This document shows positions 7,811 to 15,770 of a DNA stretch of 64,000 nucleotides, piece after piece. Position 1 is the stretch's first letter. Each line of letters starts with the position of its first letter. Below the pieces are notes generated by a model. That model worked only from the letters and a program-made list of their open reading frames with translations. It was not told the DNA's origin and ran no database searches. The translations under genes and the position numbers were made by a program. The DNA lies in assembly GCA_003210025.1 (NCBI GenBank), contig QCNW01000004.1:62001-126000 (forward strand), in the 5' to 3' direction. The stretch is from Pelagibacteraceae bacterium AG-426-M19 (lineage in GTDB: Bacteria; Pseudomonadota; Alphaproteobacteria; Pelagibacterales; Pelagibacteraceae).

Positions 7811-8962
7811 TTAGAGAAGCTTCTTTTTGTGTGTCCATGGACCTTTTTTTGTTTTAGGTAAAAACTTTCTAAGGTCAAAAAGGACTTTTTCAGACAATTT
7901 TCTGTAGGTGGTTAGTTTTCCTCCATATATATTCAATAAAGGTAATTTTTTTATAATTTTTAAATCAAAAACATAATCTCTTGTGACTTTTGAAGCTGTA
8001 TTAAAATCTTCAATTAGAGGTCTTATCCCTGAATAAGTATCTACAATGTCCTTTGTTCTGATTTGTTTTTTTAAGTAATTATTTACTGAACGAATTAAAT
8101 ATGCAATTTCTTTTTTTGATATTCCTTTATTTTCTGGTGATTTAACCTCAACTTCTGTAGTTCCAATTAAAGAAAACTTCCCTTTATAAGGTATCACAAA
8201 TATTATTCTTTTATCAGTATTTTGAAATGTGAATGCAACATTTTCTTTGTACAATTTTTTTGTAATAATATGACTTCCTTTAACTAATCTTATTTTTTTT
8301 TTAGATTTAATTTTTATATTTTTATTTAAGGTTTCGTTTATCCATGGTCCAGATGCATTAATTAAAATTTTTGATTTTACTTTTTCACCTTTTTCAAGAC
8401 TAATAATCCATTCATTGCCAATAATTTCAGCTTTTTTAACTTTGTTATATTCTAGTATTTTAGCTTTATTTCTTTTTGCATCTTTAGCATTTAGTTTCGT
8501 TAATTTTTTATCGTCAATTTGTATGTCAAAATATTGAAAACCAGTTTTGTATTTTTGCTTAAGAATATTTGAAAATTTTTTTGTAAGATCAAACGTTTTT
8601 GATTTTGGTATATTGCTTTTGCCACCTAAATTATCATACAAAAATAAACCAATTTTAATTAACCAGGCTGGTCGAATTTTATCTGCATAAGGAATTATAA
8701 AAGGAATCGGTTTGGAAATATGTCTGGCAATTTTATAAACTATTTCTCTTTCTTTCAGAGATTCTCTAACTAGTTTGAATTCATAATTTTCTAAATAACG
8801 AAGACCACCATGTACTAATTTCGTCGACCAAGATGAGGTTGCTCCTCCAATCTCACCTTTGTCAGCTAAACAAACTGATAAACCTCTACCTGCAGCATCT
8901 CTTGCAATACCTGCACCGTTTATACCGCCACCTATTATGAATAAATCAAATATTTTAGACAT
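7811..8962 (-). CDS. glpD: FAD-dependent glycerol-3-phosphate dehydrogenase (GlpD-like), lacking the C-terminal domain
   Basis: The N-terminus has the FAD motif GGGINGAGIARDAAGRG (11-27) and the GlpD landmarks TSSWSTKLVHGGLRYLE (42-58), LVKGSHII and IYGGKLTTYRKLSEKVL. The family oxidises sn-glycerol-3-phosphate to dihydroxyacetone phosphate and passes electrons to quinone at the inner membrane. The protein ends at residue 383, a few residues past the GPWT landmark that precedes the C-terminal helical domain; E. coli GlpD is about 500 residues. So about 110 residues appear to be missing, with the next gene starting at once. It is divergent from ugpB and completes the route from imported glycerol phosphate to glycolysis. 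Confidence 0.88.
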   Translation of the reverse strand: MSKIFDLFIIGGGINGAGIARDAAGRGLSVCLADKGEIGGATSSWSTKLVHGGLRYLENYEFKLVRESLKEREIVYKIARHISKPIPFIIPYADKIRPAWLIKIGLFLYDNLGGKSNIPKSKTFDLTKKFSNILKQKYKTGFQYFDIQIDDKKLTKLNAKDAKRNKAKILEYNKVKKAEIIGNEWIISLEKGEKVKSKILINASGPWINETLNKNIKIKSKKKIRLVKGSHIITKKLYKENVAFTFQNTDKRIIFVIPYKGKFSLIGTTEVEVKSPENKGISKKEIAYLIRSVNNYLKKQIRTKDIVDTYSGIRPLIEDFNTASKVTRDYVFDLKIIKKLPLLNIYGGKLTTYRKLSEKVLFDLRKFLPKTKKGPWTHKKKLL

Positions 8963-9102
8963 TTAAATTATGATTTGTTTTAAAATATACAACCTCTTTT
9001 AGAAATTTAAAATTTTTAAATGCAATTATTTACAATTTCATAATATCTTAACATTAATAAATTATTAATAAAAAATAAAATAAACTTAACAGAAGGATAG
9101 AT

Positions 9103-10410
9103 ATGAAAAAAATACTTAGTGTTTTAACAATTCTATTTACTTTCTCTTTTACATCACACAGTTATTCAAAAACAGAAATTCATTGGTGGTACGGAAACAG
9201 TGGTTTTCTTGGTGATGTAATTATTGAAATTGCAAATAGATTTAACGCTTCACAAGATCAATATACGGTCATTCCTACAGGAAAAGGAAGTTATGAAGAT
9301 AACATGGCGGCAACTATTGCTGCATTTAGAGCAGGCGACCAACCACACTATTCACAGGTTTATGATGCTGGTGCTGCAATCATGGTAGCTCAAGTAAAAA
9401 ATGGTGTTGTTATCGGTTTTGAAGAAATGGCTAAGAAATATGGCATTGATGTAGATGCTGACAACTATATTCCAGGCATTAAAAATTTCTATGCCGACTC
9501 TGATGGAAAAATGATTGGTGTACCTTTCAATAGTTCAACTTGTTTGATGTATGCAAACATGGACATTTTGAAAGAGGTTGGAATTGAATCTGTGCCAAAA
9601 ACTTATGAAGAATTTGAGGCCATGGCTCCAAAAATCAAAGCTGCTGGATACATTCCTTTAGTTCAAAGTCATAGTCCATGGATTTGGACTGAAAATTTCT
9701 TTTCTAGACATAATTTATTAATGTTAGATGGAAATAATGGTTACGATGCTGTTCCTACAAAAACTTTATTCGCTGAAACTGATGCATTTGTCTATCATTG
9801 GAAGAAAGTTAAAGAATGGTATGATAAAGGTTTATATGGCTATAAAGGAAGAGCGTGGGGAGACAATCAAGCACCATTTATAGCAGGTGAAGCTGCATTT
9901 TGGTTTGGTTCTGCTGCATCATTTGGTGGAATGAAAGGTGTTGTTCCAAACTTTACAGTTAATCATATTCCTTACTGGGATTCAGTAACCAAAGGAAAAG
10001 AGTATCCAACTTTTATAGGTGGTGCTGCTAACTGGATCTTAAATGGTCATACTGAGGAAGAGTACAAAGGACTTGCTAAATTTATAGAATTTATGGGTTC
10101 TCCAGAAATGGATCTGTATTATCACAATATGACTGGTTACTCTGCAGTGACTAAAGGTGGTATAGAGTTAGCTGAAACTATAAATTTCTATAGAGCTTCT
10201 CCATATCATAAAGCAGTTGGTGAACAATTAAGCTTAGAAGGTTCAACTATTCCTGGCGGATATAGAGCTGGTAACTGGCCCCAAATTCGTGAAGTAATTT
10301 ACGAAAATATTGAGCCAATGTTAAACGGCAAAATATCAATCGAAAAAGGATTGCAGAATATGGACAAAGGTGCAGCTAAATTGTTAAAGCAATTTGCTAA
10401 AACTTTGTAA
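9103..10410 (+). CDS. ugpB: Glycerol-3-phosphate/glycerophosphodiester ABC transporter binding protein UgpB
   Basis: This 435-residue periplasmic protein has a signal peptide of about 22 residues and an ABC solute-binding fold of the cluster that includes UgpB and maltose-type binders. Landmarks are HWWYGNSGFLGDVI after the signal, the GVPFNSSTCLMYANMDILK hinge region, the AAFWFGSAASFGGMKG stretch, and GGAANWILNGH before the C-terminal lobe. The length matches E. coli UgpB (about 438). An AGAAGGA ribosome site precedes the ATG. It heads an operon for uptake of glycerol phosphates, and a 13-bp hairpin follows it, as with the TRAP binding protein. Confidence 0.93.
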   Translation: MKKILSVLTILFTFSFTSHSYSKTEIHWWYGNSGFLGDVIIEIANRFNASQDQYTVIPTGKGSYEDNMAATIAAFRAGDQPHYSQVYDAGAAIMVAQVKNGVVIGFEEMAKKYGIDVDADNYIPGIKNFYADSDGKMIGVPFNSSTCLMYANMDILKEVGIESVPKTYEEFEAMAPKIKAAGYIPLVQSHSPWIWTENFFSRHNLLMLDGNNGYDAVPTKTLFAETDAFVYHWKKVKEWYDKGLYGYKGRAWGDNQAPFIAGEAAFWFGSAASFGGMKGVVPNFTVNHIPYWDSVTKGKEYPTFIGGAANWILNGHTEEEYKGLAKFIEFMGSPEMDLYYHNMTGYSAVTKGGIELAETINFYRASPYHKAVGEQLSLEGSTIPGGYRAGNWPQIREVIYENIEPMLNGKISIEKGLQNMDKGAAKLLKQFAKTL

Positions 10411-10423
10411 GAATAATTAAAAC

Positions 10424-10461
10424 AATAAGGAGGGTATTAATTTACCCTCCTTATTATTTTT
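10424..10461 (+). terminator. Strong hairpin with T-tract between ugpB and ugpA
   Basis: A perfect 13-base-pair stem, 10424-10436 against 10443-10455, with a six-base loop is followed by ATTTTTT. The ugpA start codon is nine bases past the end. As with the hairpin after the TRAP binding protein, it probably ends most transcripts after the binding-protein gene and lets a fraction continue into the membrane components. Confidence 0.9.
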
Positions 10462-10469
10462 ACAAAAGT

Positions 10470-11348
10470 ATGAAAAAAGTCCAATTCAAATCTAGCTATT
10501 CACAATATCTTTTCTTAGCTCCGCAGCTAGGTATATTGTTAATTTTTTTATATTGGCCAATCATACAAACCTTTAGAGATGCATTTACAATGCAAGATGC
10601 TTTTGGATTTGGATCGAAGTTTGTATGGTTTGACAATTTTTTATTTATTTTTGATGATCCAGCTTATTTCATAGCTTTCAAATTTACTATTATTTATAGT
10701 TTTGTTATTACGTTAATTACAGGCTCAATTGGATTATTACTTGCCGTTCAGGCTAATAATGTAATGCATGGTAAAAGCACTTACAAAACACTTTTAATTT
10801 GGCCTTATGCAATTGCGCCTGCGGTAGTCGGTGTAATGGCAAATTATTTTTTTAGTGAAAGATTTGGTCTTCTTTATCATTTATTTCACGAACTGTGGGG
10901 ATTTAATTGGTACGAAAGTGTGTTCGACTCTTATATTTACGTAATCATAGCTGGTTCTTGGAAGCAAATCAGTGCTAATTTTATTTTCTTCTTGGCTGGA
11001 CTTCAAGCTATACAAAAATCTGTAATTGAAGCATCAATGATTGACTGTAAAAATAGTTTTAGAAGATTTTGGACAATTACATTCCCATTATTAATGCCAA
11101 CTACATTCTTTTTAATAATTATTAATATAACGTATGCTTTCTTTGATACATTTGGAATTATTGATACCACAACAATAGGTGCTCCTTCCGGTGAAACAAG
11201 AACTCTAGTTTATAAAGCTTACATGGATGGATTTAGAGGACTGGATTTAGGAAGTGCAGGAGCTCAATCAATAATGATGATGTTGATTGTATTAGTAATT
11301 ACGATTTTTCAATTTAGATATATCGAAGGGAAAATACATTATAATTAA
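10470..11348 (+). CDS. ugpA: Glycerol-3-phosphate ABC transporter permease UgpA
   Basis: This 292-residue inner-membrane protein has six predicted helices and the start LAPQLGILLIFLYWPIIQTFRDAF, a close match to UgpA/MalF-type permeases. The cytoplasmic EAA loop that contacts the ATPase is visible as VIEASMIDCKNSFRRFWTIT followed by PLLMPT. It pairs with a UgpE-type subunit and two copies of UgpC to form the transporter. The TAA stop shares its last base with the ATG of the next permease gene. Confidence 0.93.
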   Translation: MKKVQFKSSYSQYLFLAPQLGILLIFLYWPIIQTFRDAFTMQDAFGFGSKFVWFDNFLFIFDDPAYFIAFKFTIIYSFVITLITGSIGLLLAVQANNVMHGKSTYKTLLIWPYAIAPAVVGVMANYFFSERFGLLYHLFHELWGFNWYESVFDSYIYVIIAGSWKQISANFIFFLAGLQAIQKSVIEASMIDCKNSFRRFWTITFPLLMPTTFFLIIINITYAFFDTFGIIDTTTIGAPSGETRTLVYKAYMDGFRGLDLGSAGAQSIMMMLIVLVITIFQFRYIEGKIHYN

Positions 11349-12169
11349 TGACTAGATTTATCACATCAAGTTTTTCACATTTAATTTTACTCATTGGAAT
11401 ACTAATCATGGTAGTTCCTGTATGGATGATTTTTGCTAGCTCGACGCACACGAGTTCAATGATTAATATGAATGGTCTCCAAATGTTTTTAGGAGATAGC
11501 TTTTATGAAAATTACTTACGAGTTTTATTATATCAGGGTGGTTTTTTTAAAGAGATAACAGCATTAAAAATGTTTTTTAATAGTTTTATCATGGCTACAG
11601 GAGTTGCAATATTATCCGTTGTTACATCTTTAATGGCTGCTTACGCGTTGGTTTATTACAGAATAAAATATGCAACATTATTGTTTTGGATTATATTTAT
11701 TACAATTTTAGTACCATTAGAGTTAAGAATTTTCCCTACTTATTCAGTAATGGCTGAGCTTAATCTAGTGAATTCTTACTTTGGATTAATAGTTCCTATT
11801 TCAGCATCAGCTATAGCAACATTATTCTTTCGACAATTTTATAAAACCGTTCCAGATGAATTACTTGAATCCGCAAAACTTGATGGAGCAAATACCTGGA
11901 GATTTTTTGTTGATTTTTTAATTCCTTTGTCAAAAACAATGATTGTAGCGATGTTAATATTTATGTTTGTTTTTGGCTACAATCAGTATCTATGGCCATT
12001 ATTGGTAACAACTTCAGAACAATATTGGACAGTGGTTATGGGATTAAAAATGATGTCGGGTTCAATTGTTCATCGTTTTGCTTTCGTGATGATGTCTATG
12101 GTGCCACCAATTTTAATTATAATTGTGTTGCAGAAATATTTTATTAAGGGGGTTTTTCAAGATAAATGA
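11348..12169 (+). CDS. ugpE: Glycerol-3-phosphate ABC transporter permease UgpE, first copy
   Basis: This 273-residue protein has six helices and belongs to the MalG/UgpE permease family. The EAA loop is FFRQFYKTVPDELLESAKLD with GAN following, and conserved AYALVYYRIKY and VPLELRIFPTYSVM stretches lie before it. It is the second membrane half that pairs with UgpA. The next gene, overlapping by four bases, is a close paralogue with the same blocks in the same order. This copy ends in MMSGSIVHRFAFVMMSMVPP, without the loop insert found in the second copy. Confidence 0.92.
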   Translation: MTRFITSSFSHLILLIGILIMVVPVWMIFASSTHTSSMINMNGLQMFLGDSFYENYLRVLLYQGGFFKEITALKMFFNSFIMATGVAILSVVTSLMAAYALVYYRIKYATLLFWIIFITILVPLELRIFPTYSVMAELNLVNSYFGLIVPISASAIATLFFRQFYKTVPDELLESAKLDGANTWRFFVDFLIPLSKTMIVAMLIFMFVFGYNQYLWPLLVTTSEQYWTVVMGLKMMSGSIVHRFAFVMMSMVPPILIIIVLQKYFIKGVFQDK

Positions 12170-13017
12170 AAATTAAACCACTTCAAATAATTGCTCATAT
12201 TATTTTAATACTAGGAGTCTTGTTAATGGTAGTTCCTATTTGGATATCTTTTGCAAGTTCTTCGCATGACTCTGTAACTATATTAACCGAAGGTATGAAG
12301 TTTCATATAGGTGATCAGCTAGCAAGAAACTATAACGAAGTTTTAAATGAAAAAGGTGGTTGGTCAGAAGAAGTGACTGCTGCAAAAATGTTTATTAATA
12401 GTTTTATAATGGCATTAGGAATTGCAACACTTAAGGTAGTTATTTCAGCAATGTCAGCATATGCTTTGGTTTATTATAGATTTAAATTAGCTGTACCAAT
12501 TTTTTGGTTAATTTTTATTACTCTACTTGTTCCTTTGGAGGTAAGGATTTTTCCAAGCTATAAAATTGTATCTGATTTAGGTTTAACAAATTCATATACA
12601 GGCCTTATCCTTCCATTAGTTGCTTCAGCTACAGCAACATTTTTCTTCAGACAATTTTATAAAACAATTCCAGATGAACTCTTGGAGTCAGCAAAATTAG
12701 ACGGAGCAAATGCTTGGAGTTTTTTCATAGATTTCTTGGTTCCATTATCTAAAACCATGATAGCAGCAATGTTTATCTTTATGTTTGTATATGGATACAG
12801 CCAATATTTATGGCCACTAATAATGACAACTGCAGAAGAATACTGGACTGTTGTCATGGGAATGAAGATTATTTACACAGAAAGCTATGAAGGAGTTGCT
12901 CTGCCAAGAACTGCAGAAAGATTTGCGTATATCATTTTGTCAATGATCCCACCAGTTTTAGTGGTAGTATTTTTACAAAAATGGTTCATAAAAGGATTAA
13001 TTCAAACGGAGAAATAA
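12166..13017 (+). CDS. ugpE: UgpE-like ABC permease, second tandem copy
   Basis: This 283-residue six-helix permease is closely related to the preceding protein: FFRQFYKTIPDELLESAKLD repeats the EAA loop almost exactly, as do AYALVYYRFKL and YLWPLIMTTAEEYWTVVMG. It differs by an extra loop, YTESYEGVALPRTA, between the last two helices. Standard ugp operons have a single ugpE, so this is a tandem duplication with divergence. Either the two UgpE proteins pair with UgpA alternately, or one has become specialised; the sequence does not decide. It overlaps the first copy by ATGA and its TAA is directly followed by ugpC. Confidence 0.92.
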   Translation: MKIKPLQIIAHIILILGVLLMVVPIWISFASSSHDSVTILTEGMKFHIGDQLARNYNEVLNEKGGWSEEVTAAKMFINSFIMALGIATLKVVISAMSAYALVYYRFKLAVPIFWLIFITLLVPLEVRIFPSYKIVSDLGLTNSYTGLILPLVASATATFFFRQFYKTIPDELLESAKLDGANAWSFFIDFLVPLSKTMIAAMFIFMFVYGYSQYLWPLIMTTAEEYWTVVMGMKIIYTESYEGVALPRTAERFAYIILSMIPPVLVVVFLQKWFIKGLIQTEK

Positions 13018-14070
13018 ATGAGCTTTTTAGATTTAAAAAATGTGACTAAGATTTACCCAAATGGAACTAAGGCTGTTCATGAAACTTCATTAAGTGTTGA
13101 TGAAGGTGAGTTTATGGTTTTTGTAGGACCTAGTGGATGTGGAAAATCAACTTTATTAAGAATGGTTGCAGGCTTAGAGGATATTACAGAGGGTGATATT
13201 AATCTTGATGGAAAATTAATTAATGAGGTAGATCCGTCTGAAAGAGATGTAGCAATGGTGTTTCAGAACTATGCATTATACCCACATATGAATGTTTATA
13301 ATAACTTGGCTTATGGTCTAAAAAACAGAGGAATTGACAAAGAAACAATTGAGCAAAAAGTAAATGATGCAGCTAAGCTGCTACAAATTTCAGATTATTT
13401 ACAGAGAAAACCTTCAATGTTATCCGGAGGTCAAAGACAAAGAGTTGCAATGGGTAGAGCAATTGTTAGAAATCCTAAAATATTCTTATTTGATGAACCT
13501 CTTTCAAACTTAGATGCAAAATTAAGAATTCAGATGAGACTTGAAATCAAAAAACTTCAGCAGAAAGTTGGAGTAACAAGCATATTTGTTACGCATGATC
13601 AAGTAGAGGCCATGACACTTGCTGATAGATTAGCAGTTATTAACAATGGAATTATTGAACAGCTTGGAACTCCTATTGAGATATATGATAATCCAAAATC
13701 ATTATTTGTTGCTGGTTTTATTGGCTCACCTCAAATGAATTTTTTAGATGGTAATATAAAAAATAAAACATTATCTGCAGAAGGTTTTGAAATTAAAGAT
13801 ATTGATAGTGACTTTGAGGGAGAAGTAAAATTAGGAATAAGACCTGAACATTTAAGTCAACGTGAAAATAGTTTAATTAATTTAAAAGTAGACTTAGTGG
13901 AACAACTTGGTTCGGATAATCTTGTTTATGGTCAATTAAAAGACAAAAAAGACTTTTGTTATAGGTGTCCGGGAAATCTAACTATTGAAAAAGGTGCTGA
14001 TCTAAGTCTTAATATTGAGAACAATAAATATTATATTTTTGATAAAAGCACTGGCAAAAGAGTTAATTAA
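13018..14070 (+). CDS. ugpC: Glycerol-3-phosphate ABC transporter ATP-binding protein UgpC
   Basis: This 350-residue ATPase has Walker A GPSGCGKST (37-45), the signature LSGGQRQR, Walker B IFLFDEPLSNLD and a switch histidine in IFVTHDQ. The C-terminal part after about residue 235 carries the TOBE-type regulatory domain with LGIRPEHL, as in the MalK/UgpC class. It powers the UgpA-UgpE channel from the cytoplasm. It abuts the second ugpE with no gap and is followed two bases later by ugpQ. Confidence 0.95.
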   Translation: MSFLDLKNVTKIYPNGTKAVHETSLSVDEGEFMVFVGPSGCGKSTLLRMVAGLEDITEGDINLDGKLINEVDPSERDVAMVFQNYALYPHMNVYNNLAYGLKNRGIDKETIEQKVNDAAKLLQISDYLQRKPSMLSGGQRQRVAMGRAIVRNPKIFLFDEPLSNLDAKLRIQMRLEIKKLQQKVGVTSIFVTHDQVEAMTLADRLAVINNGIIEQLGTPIEIYDNPKSLFVAGFIGSPQMNFLDGNIKNKTLSAEGFEIKDIDSDFEGEVKLGIRPEHLSQRENSLINLKVDLVEQLGSDNLVYGQLKDKKDFCYRCPGNLTIEKGADLSLNIENNKYYIFDKSTGKRVN

Positions 14071-14072
14071 TT

Positions 14073-14996
14073 TTGATTTTAAGCAAACCAAATCATATAA
14101 AAATTTATGGTCACCGAGGAGCAAGAGGAGATCTTCCCGAAAACACTCTAGAAAGTTTTAAATACTTATTTGAAAACAATATTAATGCATACGAAACTGA
14201 TATTTTGATTTCAAAAGATTTTATTCCTGTGATTACTCACGACTTTAGATTAGATCCAAGTCTTACAAAAGATAACGAGGGAAATTGGATAGAGGATGAA
14301 AATATAAAAATATATGATTTAACTTATGAAGAACTTTTAAAATTTGATGTTGGATCTTTAAATAAGTTATCTAGATATGGAAGAAGATTTGTTAATCAAA
14401 AAACTTTAGAAAATCAAAAGATACCGAAACTTTCTGAATTATTAAATTTATCCTCAAAAAACATATCTGAAAATCTATTAATAAATTTAGAAATTAAATC
14501 TACACCTGATGAGGAAAATCTAACGCCGACTCCAGAAGAAATGGTTAAACTAATTATGCAAGAGGTAAATAAGTCAACCTTACAAAATAAAATAATTGTT
14601 TCATCATTTGATTGGCGAACACTAACAGAAATGAAAAAACTTTACCCTGAAATTTCAAGAGCTTATTTAACTTTTCAACAACAGGCTGGAATTAAAATTA
14701 AAAATACAATTTATAATAGATCTCCATGGATGAGTTACATGCCCTTTTTTGAAAATCATGAATTACCGAAAATTATAAAATCACAAGGCGGAGAAGCTTG
14801 GCATCCATACCATAAAGATATTACAAAAAAACTAGTAGATATTTCTCATCAAGAAAATTTGCCAGTGAACGTTTGGACAGTAAACAAAGATTACGACATG
14901 TTAAAAATGGTTGAGTATGGTGTAGATGGTATCATGACAGATTATCCATTGAAGCTTAAAGAACTTTGTGAGAAAGAAAATATAAACTGGTTTTAG
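14073..14996 (+). CDS. ugpQ: Glycerophosphodiester phosphodiesterase UgpQ
   Basis: This 307-residue TIM-barrel enzyme of the GDPD family has the catalytic HRGARGDLPENTLESF block near residue 14 and the metal-binding Glu-Thr-Asp in YETDILIS. Further conserved pieces are ITHD, LEIKS and the C-terminal VWTVNKDYDMLKMVEYGVDG. It hydrolyses glycerophosphodiesters to sn-glycerol-3-phosphate plus an alcohol in the cytosol. There is no signal peptide. The start codon is TTG, two bases past ugpC. Its place right after the transporter genes supports import of intact diesters from phospholipid debris. Confidence 0.93.
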   Translation: MILSKPNHIKIYGHRGARGDLPENTLESFKYLFENNINAYETDILISKDFIPVITHDFRLDPSLTKDNEGNWIEDENIKIYDLTYEELLKFDVGSLNKLSRYGRRFVNQKTLENQKIPKLSELLNLSSKNISENLLINLEIKSTPDEENLTPTPEEMVKLIMQEVNKSTLQNKIIVSSFDWRTLTEMKKLYPEISRAYLTFQQQAGIKIKNTIYNRSPWMSYMPFFENHELPKIIKSQGGEAWHPYHKDITKKLVDISHQENLPVNVWTVNKDYDMLKMVEYGVDGIMTDYPLKLKELCEKENINWF

Positions 14997-15005
14997 TTTA
15001 TTTTA

Positions 15006-15725
15006 ATGGATTTAAATATAGTTAGTAATGAGGAAAAGTTTTTAGCTGGAAAACTTGAAGGATATACTTTAAAAGATGCTGAAAATAAATTTGATGACAA
15101 AGGAAATCCTTTACCCTTTCCAGGTTGTACAATAATTTGTAATATTCCTCTTAATACCAATTTATCCGATGAAATTAGTAGTTTTCAAAAAAAAATAAAA
15201 AATTTTAATCCAGAAAAAACTTATTTCTATTTACCTCAATCTAGTTTTCATATGACGTTATTTGATTGTTGTAATTTAAATACAAAAAATACAAATAATT
15301 GGCCATCAGATATAGATCTTGATATGGATCACAAAGATATAGCTTTTGAATTAAATAAAAGAATTAAAAACTATAATTTTCCAAAAGAATTTAATCTTAA
15401 ACTAAAAACATTTTTTGGTGGTTATAGTATTATTTTAGAACCTTTTTCTAAAAAGGATGAAAAAATTCTTAGAAATTGTAGAGATGAACTAAGTAGCTTA
15501 TTAAAAATTAAATTTGAAAACCATCAAAGATATACTTTTCATATTACTTTGGCATATATCTTAAGAGAGCTTAGTGAGATTGAAATAAGTAATTTAATTG
15601 AATTTAATAAAAAACTATTTTTAGACTTTAGTAAAAAATTTCCAAAAATTACTTTTTCAAAACCTGAAATGTGTACTTTTGAGAACATGTTAGAATTTAA
15701 AAGTGTTAATCCTTCCAGTCTGTAA
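15006..15725 (+). CDS. 2H phosphoesterase superfamily protein (DUF1868-like)
   Basis: This 239-residue cytosolic protein shows both catalytic HxT motifs of the 2H phosphoesterase superfamily, His82-Met-Thr84 in SSFHMTLFD and His179-Ile-Thr181 in YTFHITLAY. The N-terminal NKFDDKGNPLPFPGCTIICN stretch resembles the DUF1868 group. Members of the superfamily cleave 2',3'-cyclic phosphates and related linkages. Its place between ugpQ and glpK suggests it works on a phosphodiester or cyclic phosphate released from imported glycerophosphodiesters, for example an inositol cyclic phosphate; that role is inference. The gene starts nine bases past the ugpQ stop. Confidence 0.82.
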   Translation: MDLNIVSNEEKFLAGKLEGYTLKDAENKFDDKGNPLPFPGCTIICNIPLNTNLSDEISSFQKKIKNFNPEKTYFYLPQSSFHMTLFDCCNLNTKNTNNWPSDIDLDMDHKDIAFELNKRIKNYNFPKEFNLKLKTFFGGYSIILEPFSKKDEKILRNCRDELSSLLKIKFENHQRYTFHITLAYILRELSEIEISNLIEFNKKLFLDFSKKFPKITFSKPEMCTFENMLEFKSVNPSSL

Positions 15726-15770
15726 CAGTTTTTACTTTTAGAAAAAAAAATTTAGGTATAGACTTAAATT

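Noticed and set aside
9035-9054. Possible Pho box upstream of ugpB (ATTTCAT and TTAACAT)
   Set aside because: The two half-sites are 13 bases apart start to start instead of 11, and the second match is poor, so phosphate control of the ugp operon cannot be claimed from this.
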